Shown: positions 19,256 through 27,341 of the stretch, piece by piece
How the letters are laid out: every line of letters begins with the position of its first letter
Numbering within the stretch: the first letter of the stretch is position 1
Assembly (NCBI GenBank): GCA_965232895.1
Contig: OZ247430.1
Location: forward strand, 3,472,001-3,536,000
DNA from: Bin87 sp965232895
Lineage (GTDB): Bacteria > Chloroflexota > Dehalococcoidia > Lucifugimonadales > UBA3495
Length of the DNA stretch: 64,000 nt
Reading direction: 5' to 3'
The notes under the pieces: generated by a model
Database searches by the model: none
What the model saw: only the letters and a program-made list of their open reading frames with translations
Told to the model about the DNA's origin: nothing
Translations under genes and position numbers: made by a program

Positions 19256-19285
19256 AACAAAAGACGGCTCACGCAGGTGAGCCGT
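19256..19285 (-). terminator. Rho-independent terminator after tRNA-Asp
   Basis: A perfect 9-bp stem ACGGCTCAC/GTGAGCCGT (19264-19285) with loop CTGC on the minus strand, followed there by a CTTTTGTT tract. It directly follows the minus-strand tRNA-Asp. Confidence 0.8.
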
Positions 19286-19299
19286 TTCGGAGTTTGCGA

Positions 19300-19375
19300 T
19301 GGCGACCCGGATCGGATTCGAACCGACGATCTCTGCCTTGACAGGGCAGTATGTTAACCACTACACCACCGGGCC
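19300..19375 (-). tRNA. tRNA-Asp (anticodon GTC)
   Basis: Minus-strand cloverleaf with acceptor GGCCCGG/CCGGGTC, discriminator G and an encoded CCA. Anticodon stem CTGCC/GGCAG has loop CTGTCAA, anticodon GTC. It ends at its own terminator (19256-19285), so it is separate from the Arg/Pro tRNAs. Confidence 0.96.
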
Positions 19376-19493
19376 GCAAAACACGCGAGATCATCGCGCG
19401 TTGAAATATTGTAGTCAGCAGGCCTCGGTATTGTCAAACCAAGTTGCGGACTTGCGGCAATACCAGGCCCAATCGACTGCGCCGACGGCCGGC

Positions 19494-19499
19494 TATAAT
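19494..19499 (+). promoter_or_regulatory. Candidate -10 box for the gamma-CA-like gene
   Basis: A perfect TATAAT 33 bp before the TTG start codon at 19532. No clear -35 hexamer is visible. Confidence 0.45.
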
Positions 19500-19531
19500 T
19501 GCCGGAAACGATAACCATCAGGAGGAACCCC

Positions 19532-20056
19532 TTGATTCGCAGTATTGATGGCAAGACTCCGCAGATCCATCCCAGCGTGTTCGTTAGCGAGACCGCCTAT
19601 ATCGTCGGCGACGTGATAATCGGCGAGGGAACCAGCATCTGGCCGGGAGCGGTAATACGGGCCGACTACGGTCAGATCGTCATTGGCAAGAACTGTTCCA
19701 TCCAGGACAACTGCGTCCTGCACACCGACGACTACCTGGAACTGGGCGACAACGTGCTGATGACCCATGGCGCGGTGATCCACGGCGGCATTGTGGGCAA
19801 CAACGTGATGATCGGGGTGAACGCCGTTTGCCTGGAGGACTGCAAGGTCGGCGACTACGTGCTCATCGGCGCCGGGGCCATTGTCACCGGGACGCCCATA
19901 CCCAACGAGTCGCTGGTCATTGGCGTGCCGGGCCGGATCCGCGAACTGCCGGAGGTGCACCGCAAGCGGCTGGAAAACCCGACGGCGCGCTACCAGGAAA
20001 ACGGACGGCGGTTCATCGCCGCCGGTCTGGGGCTGCAAATCCCTGCGTCCGACTGA
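19532..20056 (+). CDS. Gamma-carbonic-anhydrase-like left-handed beta-helix protein (YrdA/PaaY type)
   Basis: 174 aa. Hexapeptide repeats run through most of the protein (for example VIIGEGTSIWPGAVIRADYG), forming a left-handed beta-helix trimer. The zinc-ligand histidines of gamma carbonic anhydrases are visible: CVLHTDD and MTHGAVIHG. Many such proteins have weak or no carbonic anhydrase activity, so the role is uncertain. The start is TTG at 19532, chosen because AGGAGG lies at 19520-19525 and a -10 box lies at 19494; an upstream TTG at 19499 falls on the promoter. Confidence 0.88.
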   Translation: MIRSIDGKTPQIHPSVFVSETAYIVGDVIIGEGTSIWPGAVIRADYGQIVIGKNCSIQDNCVLHTDDYLELGDNVLMTHGAVIHGGIVGNNVMIGVNAVCLEDCKVGDYVLIGAGAIVTGTPIPNESLVIGVPGRIRELPEVHRKRLENPTARYQENGRRFIAAGLGLQIPASD

Positions 20057-20093
20057 TTCGACGACGGCGCGGATAGCCCACGGATGCCCGGAT

Positions 20094-23000
20094 TTACGCG
20101 GCCTTTGCCGGGTACTCGGTACAGCTTTCGTCCTGGAGCAGCAGGTCCTGCACGCGCTGTTGCAGCTCGGCGCACACCGCGGTTGACACCGTGGGGATCT
20201 CCATCAGCACCGTGCGTCCTTCTTTGAGGTTGAGCTCCAGGTAGACCTTGTCATCGCCGGTGTATTCGAGCATGACCCGGATGGCCTGCCGCAGGCGGTA
20301 CCGGTCCTCGTCCGGCTGGTCGGTTTCGACCATCCGCACCAGGACTCCGGACTCCCGGTGTCCGTTGGAGGGTGCGGCGGGAGATGGTGCAGGCGCGGGC
20401 TTGCTGCCGTTGGACCGCGGACTTTTGGCGCCATTGCCGGGGTTCGGGGCCGTCGGCTTGCTCGCGGACTCCGGCGCGGTCTGGCCCGCCGGAGCCTGCG
20501 GAGCATTTTCCGGCAGCTCGTACTCCTGGGCCTCGTAGCAGGCGATGGAGAAGTCGTCACCGCGTATCTGAAGGCGGCCCGTTACGCGCGCCACGCGGCC
20601 CTGTTGCCAGACGTGCGCCGTCTTTTCCAGCGAGTCGGGCCAGACCATCGCCTCCACCTGTCCGCCCACCATGGCCAGGTCCACCCGCAGGAACTTGCGA
20701 TTGTCCCGGGTGTAGCGTTCGGTGACGGCGGCGATGTGCCCCAGGAGGGTCACCGTGCTGCTGAGCATCTCTTCGTCCAACTGGTCCACCGAGTTGTAGG
20801 CGTCGCCCGGGGTGATGGCGGCCAGGGCCAGCAGTGGGTTGTACGACAGCGCGACCCCGAGGTACTCCTTTTCCAGGTTGGCTTTTTCCTGGGGAGTGTA
20901 GTCGTCGTGGGACGTGTCCAACTCCAGCAGCGTGCCGCCGGCGCCGCTGTCCATCTCCTCGCCGAACATGCCGAACTGTCCGGAGTTGCGGTTCCGCGTT
21001 TCCTGTTGCGCCAGCGCCCAGATGCGGTCCAGGTTGCCGATCACCGTTGCCCGGGGCTCCAGCGAATCGAAGGCCCCGGCCTTGGCCAGACCTTCCAGGG
21101 TTCGCCGGTTCAGGCCGGAAACGTCCACCCGGCGGCAGAAATCGGTGATCGACGCGTAGGGTCCCTTGGCAACGCGCTCGGTAACGATCGGAGTGATGGC
21201 CGCCTCGCCCACGGTCTTGATGGCAGCCAGCCCGATGCGCAGCTTGCCGCTTTGAGTGCGGTCGCCCGGCGTGTCGATGGTGTAGTGGATGCCGGAACTG
21301 TTCACGTCGGGCAACTCGATCCCGATGCCCATGCGCGTGCATTCGTTGATCGAGGCAACGTAGCGGTCGCCGTGGTCCAGCCGGCAGTTGAGCACCGAGG
21401 CCATGTACTCCAGCGGGTAATGGGTCTTGAAGTAAGCGGTCCAGTAGGAGATCAGCCCGTAGCTGACGCTGTGGGCCTTGTTGAAGGCGTATCCGGCGAA
21501 AGGCTCGATCAGGTTGAAGATCTCCGCGCCCATCTGCTGGCTGTAGCCCTGCTGCACCGCGCCGGACACGAACCGTTCGCGCTCCTCGGCCATCAGTTCC
21601 GGGATCTTCTTTCCCATGGCCTTGCGGACGGTGTCCGCCTCGCCCAGGGAATAGCCGGCGAAGTTCTGCAAGACGTGCAGAACCTGGTCCTGGTAAACGA
21701 TCACGCCGTAGGTCTCGTCCAGCAACTCCTGCATGCTGGGGTGCGGATACGTGACCTGCTCCTTGCCGTGCTTGGAGCGAATGAACCGGTCGATGTGCTC
21801 CATCGGGCCCGGGCGGTAGAGGGCGATCATTGCCGCGATGTCGCCCAGATCAGATGGCTTGAGTTCCTTGATGTACCGCTGCATGCCGGCGCTTTCCAGT
21901 TGGAACAGGTCGGTGGTGTTGCCGGTGCCCAGCAGTTCGTAGGTGGCTTCGTCGTCCAGCGTCAGCCGGCTCAGGTCGATGCGGATGCCGCGTTCCTCGT
22001 CCAGCAGCTTGATGGTGCGATCCAGGATGGTGAGGTTGGTCAGGCCCAGGAAGTCCATCTTGAGGAGGCCCAGCTTGGCCACCGGGTCCATGGAATACTG
22101 GGTCATCATCACCGGGCTGTTCTCGTCCCCCCGTGCCGGACGCTGCAGCGGGACCGTTTCCGTCAGGGGCTCGTCAGCAATCAGCACGCCCGCGGCGTGG
22201 GTGCTGACGTGGTGGACGATGCCTTCCAGCGCCTGGGCGTTGTCCACCAGATCCCGGATCGCCGCGTCGCGCGCGTAGGTGTCCGACATTTCGGGGTTGG
22301 CGGTCATGGCGTCCGCGATGGTTCGGGACTTGAAGGGAACCATCCGGGCGATGCGGTCGACGTCGCCGTAACTCATGCCCAACCCGCGACCGACGTCGCG
22401 CAGGGCCGCCTTGGGCCCCATGGTTCCAAAGGTAATGATCTGGGCAACCCGATCGCTGCCGTACCGGTCGATGACGTAACGGAGCACCTCATCGCGACGG
22501 TCGTCCTGGAAGTCCATGTCGATGTCGGGCATTTCCTTACGCTCGAAGTTCAGGAAACGCTCGAACACCAGGTTGTACCGCATCGGGTCGATATCGGTGA
22601 TGCCCAGGCAGTACAGCACCACGCTGGCTGCGGCGCTCCCCCGCACGCCGAACAGGATTTGCTGCTTGCGGACGAACGAGATGATGTCCCACACCACCAG
22701 GAAGTAGTTGGCGAAACTGGTCTGCCGCACGACCTCCAGCTCATACTCCATGCGGGCGCGGGCAGCGTCGTTGTTGATCCCGTACCGCTGGTTGAAACCC
22801 TCCCAGCAGATGCGCCCCAGGTAGGCGTCCGCGTCCTCGTTGTTGGGCGTGGGATACCGGGGAAGGTGCATCTGCCCGAACCCCAGCGACACGTTGCACT
22901 GCTGCGCCACCTCGCCGGTGATGTCCACAGCCTGCGGGAAGTCGTGGAACAGCGCGGCCATCTCGTCGGCGGACCTGATGTAGTACGACGAATCCTCCAT

Positions 23001-23702
23001 CCGCAGGCGTTTGTCATCCATCACGTTGGTGCCGGTCTGGATGCAGATATACACGTCCTGGTACTGGTAGTCGGACTGGCGGACGTAATGGGCGTCGTTG
23101 GTTACCAGGAGGGGTACGCCGGTTTCCCGGTTCAGGCGAACCAGGCCATCATTGATCCGGGGCAACTGCTCAATATGCTCGTGCCGCTGCAATTCCAGGA
23201 AGTAGTTTTCGCCGAACAGCTCGCGATACCAGCCGACCATCTGCTTGGCGTCCTGGTAGTTGCCGTCGGCCAGCAGGGTCGGCACCTCGGCGGAGGGGCA
23301 CCCGGACAGGCAGATCAACCCGCTGCGGTGCCGATCGATCAACTCCTTGTCGATGCGGGGCCGGTAATGGAAACCTTCCAGGTGGGAGAGGGTCACCAGC
23401 TGCAGCAGGTTGCGGTACCCGGTGTTGTCCCTGGCGATGAGCACCAGGTGGTTGGCGGTGCGCTCGTTGGGAGTGCGGTCATGCCGGCTGCCGTGGGCAA
23501 CGTAGAACTCGCAGCCGATGATCGGCTTGATCCCGGCTTCCTTGCATTCGGAGTAGAAATCGACCACGCCATACAGCGAACCGTGGTCGGTGATGCTCAT
23601 GGCGTCCATGTCCAGCTCGCGCGTCCGGTTCACCAGATCCGGGATGCGACTGATGCCATCGAGCATGCTGTATTCGGTGTGTGTATGCAGGTGAGTGAAC
23701 AC
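20094..23702 (-). CDS. dnaE: DNA polymerase III subunit alpha
   Basis: 1202-aa replicative polymerase. The N-terminal PHP domain starts HLHTHTEYSMLDGISRI. The palm carries PDIDMDFQDDRRDEVL with the catalytic aspartates; the tail has an OB-fold region (VTLLGHIAAVTERYT) and a low-complexity Pro/Ala/Ser linker near residues 1095-1135 before a final small domain. The start codon is GTG at 23702. A long opposite-strand frame covers the gene but is only a codon-bias shadow. Confidence 0.97.
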   Translation of the reverse strand: MFTHLHTHTEYSMLDGISRIPDLVNRTRELDMDAMSITDHGSLYGVVDFYSECKEAGIKPIIGCEFYVAHGSRHDRTPNERTANHLVLIARDNTGYRNLLQLVTLSHLEGFHYRPRIDKELIDRHRSGLICLSGCPSAEVPTLLADGNYQDAKQMVGWYRELFGENYFLELQRHEHIEQLPRINDGLVRLNRETGVPLLVTNDAHYVRQSDYQYQDVYICIQTGTNVMDDKRLRMEDSSYYIRSADEMAALFHDFPQAVDITGEVAQQCNVSLGFGQMHLPRYPTPNNEDADAYLGRICWEGFNQRYGINNDAARARMEYELEVVRQTSFANYFLVVWDIISFVRKQQILFGVRGSAAASVVLYCLGITDIDPMRYNLVFERFLNFERKEMPDIDMDFQDDRRDEVLRYVIDRYGSDRVAQIITFGTMGPKAALRDVGRGLGMSYGDVDRIARMVPFKSRTIADAMTANPEMSDTYARDAAIRDLVDNAQALEGIVHHVSTHAAGVLIADEPLTETVPLQRPARGDENSPVMMTQYSMDPVAKLGLLKMDFLGLTNLTILDRTIKLLDEERGIRIDLSRLTLDDEATYELLGTGNTTDLFQLESAGMQRYIKELKPSDLGDIAAMIALYRPGPMEHIDRFIRSKHGKEQVTYPHPSMQELLDETYGVIVYQDQVLHVLQNFAGYSLGEADTVRKAMGKKIPELMAEERERFVSGAVQQGYSQQMGAEIFNLIEPFAGYAFNKAHSVSYGLISYWTAYFKTHYPLEYMASVLNCRLDHGDRYVASINECTRMGIGIELPDVNSSGIHYTIDTPGDRTQSGKLRIGLAAIKTVGEAAITPIVTERVAKGPYASITDFCRRVDVSGLNRRTLEGLAKAGAFDSLEPRATVIGNLDRIWALAQQETRNRNSGQFGMFGEEMDSGAGGTLLELDTSHDDYTPQEKANLEKEYLGVALSYNPLLALAAITPGDAYNSVDQLDEEMLSSTVTLLGHIAAVTERYTRDNRKFLRVDLAMVGGQVEAMVWPDSLEKTAHVWQQGRVARVTGRLQIRGDDFSIACYEAQEYELPENAPQAPAGQTAPESASKPTAPNPGNGAKSPRSNGSKPAPAPSPAAPSNGHRESGVLVRMVETDQPDEDRYRLRQAIRVMLEYTGDDKVYLELNLKEGRTVLMEIPTVSTAVCAELQQRVQDLLLQDESCTEYPAKAA

Positions 23703-23788
23703 GATTGAGAACCTGTTATTGGTTAAGGATTGAAGATATGGTGGGTAGGGAATGATAGCAGGGGGCGGTTCGCCGCGCTATTACCCGG

Positions 23789-23971
23789 AACGATTACCCA
23801 GGGCAATAGCATATGAAATTATGGCTTCGTCACTCCGGCGAAAGCCGGAGGCCACAGGTCCTATGGTGAAAGAATGTGCGGCATGGTTGACGATTTCGGT
23901 CACTGGATTCCGGCTTGCGCCGGAATGACGACACTAAAATCGCTCATACGCGATTGCCCTGAACGATTACC
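23789..23971. mobile_element. MITE-like element, copy 2, with 10-bp target duplication
   Basis: The 163-bp element (23799-23961) is the reverse-oriented relative of 9015-9177: same CAGGGCAAT ends, same two internal CCGGC hairpins, roughly 80-85 percent identical by eye. It is flanked by the exact direct repeat AACGATTACC at 23789-23798 and 23962-23971, the mark of a transposition event. The rest of the gap 23703-24064 holds no gene I can support. Confidence 0.8.
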
Positions 23972-24064
23972 GCGATGCCCCGAGGCTTTGCGCCGCAGGG
24001 TGGACTTGTGGCTCGCCGTTAATCGCAAAGGCGGGCCACTGCTGAACCGGAGTCCTGGCGGAGC

Positions 24065-24505
24065 CTACCCCGGAATTTGCCTGGCGAGGTCGGCAACGCG
24101 GGCTACGGTGGAGAGAGGTGGAATGACGCCGGGCGGGGTTGGCGTGTTGGCAACCCGGAGCAGCTCCGCTACCGGGATGCGGAGCTGCCGGTGCAGGGTC
24201 TCCGCCATCGCCAGCGTCATCTCCTGTTCGCCGGCCAGTAATTCTTCAATATCGCCCTGGTCGCCCAGCAGTTGATTGATAGCCTGTACCGTCCAGCCCT
24301 TTTCCTCAACCCAGAACCGAATGAGTGCCCGGCCTTCGGGGACGGGCATCGGAATGTTGCGATACTCGTAGAGCAGAACCAGGTCAACCAGGAGGTCGAG
24401 CTCTTCATCCTCCGGAGTGTCAGGTTCGGCATCCATCAGAATTTCAATGCGAGCCAATGCCGCTTCGTATTCCTCTTCGGTCCGGACTGGCTTGATATTA
24501 CACAT
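24065..24505 (-). CDS. HigA-type antitoxin
   Basis: 146-aa acidic protein resembling HigA antitoxins of the HTH (Xre-like) type. After an N-terminal helical region it contains the pattern GWTVQAINQLLGDQGDIEEL and GEQEMTLAMAETLHRQLRIP, a helix-turn-helix with a short recognition helix. It follows the toxin gene after 3 bp, the usual higBA order. It should bind and neutralise the toxin and repress the operon promoter. Confidence 0.78.
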   Translation of the reverse strand: MCNIKPVRTEEEYEAALARIEILMDAEPDTPEDEELDLLVDLVLLYEYRNIPMPVPEGRALIRFWVEEKGWTVQAINQLLGDQGDIEELLAGEQEMTLAMAETLHRQLRIPVAELLRVANTPTPPGVIPPLSTVARVADLARQIPG

Positions 24506-24508
24506 TCC

Positions 24509-24802
24509 CTAAACCTCCGCGGCGTTGATACGGTCGTACTCGGTGTGGCTGCCGATAAAGCGGATGTAAACTGCTCGCCGCCTGTAATTGATATTGACTA
24601 CTAATCGATAGTCGTTGCCTTTGATGTTGAACACTACCCGGTTGCCAGCAATGATACTCGCGTTGGCGAATTGAGCCCTCACTGCTGCCGGTGTATCCCA
24701 GTTTGCATCGTCAGCATCCTGATACCAACTGCGCAAGGGCCGTTCTGCATCAGCATGGCGCTCCCAAAATTCGCGCAATGTCCTCTTGGAGAAGACCCTC
24801 AT
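24509..24802 (-). CDS. HigB-type toxin (RelE-like mRNA interferase)
   Basis: 97 aa, basic and compact, matching the HigB/RelE-fold toxin family (HigB_toxin type). Typical features are MRVFSKRTLREFWERH at the N terminus, ANWDTPAAVRAQF, and the core NRVVFNIKGNDYRLVV with the C-terminal VYIRFIGSHTEYDRI. Such toxins cut translated mRNA on the ribosome. It directly precedes the antitoxin gene. The system looks intact. Confidence 0.82.
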   Translation of the reverse strand: MRVFSKRTLREFWERHADAERPLRSWYQDADDANWDTPAAVRAQFANASIIAGNRVVFNIKGNDYRLVVNINYRRRAVYIRFIGSHTEYDRINAAEV

Positions 24803-24871
24803 CGTAGCGCCGGGTTCCAGTGGCTGGAATTGCGAAGCGCCATATCTACTGGCCTCGGTTCTCCGGTGCGA

Positions 24872-25945
24872 TCAGCCCGGGATCTCTATCTTCTCCGTCA
24901 CCACGCGGGTCACTCCCCAACCGGCGAGCCAGGCGGAGTGACGGCCGTCGCCCCCGGCTACCACCACTACGATGTCGTCGACCTGCGGCGCTATCGGCAC
25001 CATGGTATTCGGGTCGTCATCATTAACCCAATCCGGGTAGTTGCGGTTGCCCCAGTGTCCCAGGCCCGACAGGTCGGCGATGGACATGCGCGCGTTGGCG
25101 AACACGTACTCGCGAACGTCCTGCTTGGTGAACCCGTCCGCCGCGATTTCCGCCGCGTGCTCCGGGCTCAGCACCAGCGTCACCTGCGCCCCGGTTCCGA
25201 TCTGGTAGTAATTCGAAAAGCCGGTGGCCCGGGTCCCTTGCACCAGCGTGCGGAGCACTTCGGTTCCGGTGGATACCGTCGTCTCCATGATCGGGTAGAA
25301 GCCCCTGATGGCGTGGAGGGTCACCATGCTGTCTTCGGGATCGAGCCCCAGCTCCACGTGCCTCGGCTCCCACGGGCTGCGCGCCTCGTTCTCCGCGAAG
25401 CAGAAAGAGTACCTGCCAGGCATGGCCAGGGTGGCCTTGTCCATGTCGCCGATGATGAGACCGGCTACGTTGCGCACGAACAGGCGCAGCGCCCGGCCGA
25501 TGGTAGCGTTGGCCCGGTAGCCCGGCCCGAACGCCCCGGAATCGCCGTTGATGCCCAGGCGCTCGGCAATCGGGCCGTTCACGATCACCACCGGCGCGGC
25601 GCCGCCCGTGGTGGCCTGGCACCCGGCCAGGTTGAACGACGTTTGCAGGGCCGCCTTCACGCACGCCACCACCACCGGAAAATACTCGGGCCGGCACCCG
25701 GCCATCACCGCGTTGATCGCGACCTTCTCGATGGTGACCACCGAGTTGGACGGCTGCGCGATCCCCAAGGACAGGGCCGGGTCCTCGCCCCAAGGCCCTA
25801 GCATGCGCTGGACCGCATCTTCCGTGGCCGGAACGACGGGCATACCGTCAGTCCATCCCTGCTCTTCGTAGTAGTCCTGGATCGCGTCGTAGGAGTCAGG
25901 CACGTCGATGCGTCGCGAGTTCAAGGCTCGACTGTTGCTTGTCAT
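24872..25945 (-). CDS. UGSC-partner protein B (unnamed family)
   Basis: 357-aa paralogue of the protein at 12896-13897. Shared features include QGWTDGMPVVPAT near residue 30, AINAVMAGCRPEYFPVVVA with the single conserved Cys, VNGPIAERLGIN, YRANATIGRALRLF, SPEHAAEIAADGF and a Gly-rich tail VVVVAGGDGR. The ATG at 25945 is chosen because it gives the N terminus that aligns with paralogue A; a longer frame reaches 26050 but lies inside the upstream endonuclease gene. It overlaps that gene by 50 bp. It lies two genes downstream of the UGSC gene of locus B. Function is unknown; a redox partner role is inferred. Confidence 0.72.
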   Translation of the reverse strand: MTSNSRALNSRRIDVPDSYDAIQDYYEEQGWTDGMPVVPATEDAVQRMLGPWGEDPALSLGIAQPSNSVVTIEKVAINAVMAGCRPEYFPVVVACVKAALQTSFNLAGCQATTGGAAPVVIVNGPIAERLGINGDSGAFGPGYRANATIGRALRLFVRNVAGLIIGDMDKATLAMPGRYSFCFAENEARSPWEPRHVELGLDPEDSMVTLHAIRGFYPIMETTVSTGTEVLRTLVQGTRATGFSNYYQIGTGAQVTLVLSPEHAAEIAADGFTKQDVREYVFANARMSIADLSGLGHWGNRNYPDWVNDDDPNTMVPIAPQVDDIVVVVAGGDGRHSAWLAGWGVTRVVTEKIEIPG

Positions 25946-26711
25946 AACGTTCACTCTTCTGAAGTGGATTTTGTGGTTCGTCGCGTGTGTACAGGTCCGC
26001 AACGACGCCGAAATGGTCGGATAGCCGCCGGTCCCCGTCCGTGTTGTCAATCGTCGTCAGTGAGCCGGCGGACAGATCGCCGCTGATGGCGATGTGATCG
26101 ATTGCGCGCCGCCCCCGCAATCCAAGCCCGGCAGTGGCTATGGTCAAGCCCGGCGTTGGTCCGGCAAGCATGGTCTCTTGCAATTCGGCGCGCACCGGAT
26201 TGAGTAGTGGCGGAAATGGGCGTCGTCGTTGTCCGATCTGTTGGTTGAAGTCGCCCGTCAGGACGACCGGGTATGACGCTTTGCGGTTTAGAATCGAAGC
26301 CAAGCCTTTGAGATACGTGGAATGTTCTTCCCACGGTCGTTTGTCCCTGGATCCCACGTTCACGTTGGCGTTGTGCCAGGGGATGCAGACCCCGATTACC
26401 ATCACGTCGCCAATCGAGGTTCGGGTGATCCCGGACACGAACCGTCCGGGCGGCATTGCGGAGTCGCCAGACCAGTCTATGTTTCGCCAGGGGTGACGCG
26501 ACCAGAGCAGGACCTTGCGCCGCCCTTGAATCACGGGACCCCCGGAGTAGGGTTGCGGCCAGATCGAGTAGCCGCATCCCGCGAGCAGATTCTTGCTTGT
26601 CTCCGTGAGGCAGATCACCTCGGGATCATGGCTCGCAATGCGGCGCAAAACTTCTGGGCTACGCGCCGCAGCGGGCGTAGCCCATTGAACATTCCAGTTG
26701 ACCACTTTCAT
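25896..26711 (-). CDS. Endonuclease/exonuclease/phosphatase-fold protein
   Basis: 271 aa of the EEP fold (DNase I, exonuclease III and inositol phosphatase relatives). Visible catalytic motifs are VVNWNVQWA at the N terminus, EVICLTETS (metal-binding Glu), VVLTGDFNQQ, AIDHIAISGD and the C-terminal RLSDHFGVVADL. The substrate cannot be told. It sits between the UGSC gene and the partner gene of locus B, 35 bp after the former, and its last 50 bp overlap the latter, so all three are probably one operon. Confidence 0.82.
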   Translation of the reverse strand: MKVVNWNVQWATPAAARSPEVLRRIASHDPEVICLTETSKNLLAGCGYSIWPQPYSGGPVIQGRRKVLLWSRHPWRNIDWSGDSAMPPGRFVSGITRTSIGDVMVIGVCIPWHNANVNVGSRDKRPWEEHSTYLKGLASILNRKASYPVVLTGDFNQQIGQRRRPFPPLLNPVRAELQETMLAGPTPGLTIATAGLGLRGRRAIDHIAISGDLSAGSLTTIDNTDGDRRLSDHFGVVADLYTRDEPQNPLQKSERYDKQQSSLELATHRRA

Positions 26712-26746
26712 GTTGAAAGCGGCTGGCTATCCGACGCGACCGGGGT

Positions 26747-27286
26747 TTACTTCCCGTTGGTCAGCATCTCGGCGATCCGGCCGGCGTAGTCGTGCGCCAG
26801 TTGCTGCACGTCCGGTATTGACCGCGAAGCCAGCGGGCTGGGCAGAGCCAGGATCTGAACGCCAGGCATTCCCAGCGAGGAGGCGCGGGCGTACGCGGCC
26901 CGGGTGAAACTCTCGGTGATTACGCTCACAGACGGGACGCCGCGGGTTTCGGTAACTACTGTGTCGTGGAGACCCCACGCCGTGCAGCTCCCTCAATCCG
27001 CGATTCCGTGCACCACCGCATCGCACTGCTCGATCAGTTCTTCGATGGTCTCGTCGGAGCAGGGAGCGCTGAAGCTGAACTTGCGCAGGTACACCACCTT
27101 CTCGACGGCATACTCCTCCTCCAGGATGACCTGAAGCTCCTGCAGGAAGTTGTCGGAATGGTACTTGCGGTTTTCCAGCAGGCCGATGGTCTTGCCGGAG
27201 AGGCTGGGCAACCGGTCGGTCGCCGCGCGCTCCTCGGTTTTTTGCTCCGGACGCGGGTCCAGTATCTGGATGGTTGCAGTCGTCAT
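26747..27286 (-). CDS. UGSC-family selenoprotein, locus B (in-frame UGA read as Sec)
   Basis: Read through the UGA at 26993-26995 this is a continuous 179-aa protein with Sec98 in U-G-S-C (TGA GGG AGC TGC). It matches the locus A protein in length, position of the motif, the N-terminal block LSGKTIGLLENRKYHSDNFL, and the residues after the motif (UGSCTA). The start ATG at 27286 has GGAGG 5 bp upstream; an earlier frame start at 27316 lacks this. An excellent SECIS-like hairpin with a GGUCU loop lies at 26965-26979. It heads an operon with an EEP-fold gene and partner protein B. Confidence 0.86.
26965..26979 (-). promoter_or_regulatory. Bacterial SECIS-like hairpin, locus B
   Basis: On the minus strand, starting 14 nt after the UGA, CGTGG pairs with CCACG around the loop GGUCU. 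The loop carries the GGUCU sequence of the E. coli fdhF SECIS and starts at +19 from the UGA, a normal distance for SelB recognition. Confidence 0.78.
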
Positions 27287-27341
27287 GATTCCTCCGATTA
27301 TTCTTTCAACCGCCATTCTCGTGAAAGCGGGAATCCAGAGT

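Noticed and set aside
20358..23708. A 1,116-codon open frame on the plus strand
   Set aside because: It lies opposite dnaE along its whole length, has shadow-type composition and matches no family; it results from the codon bias of dnaE.
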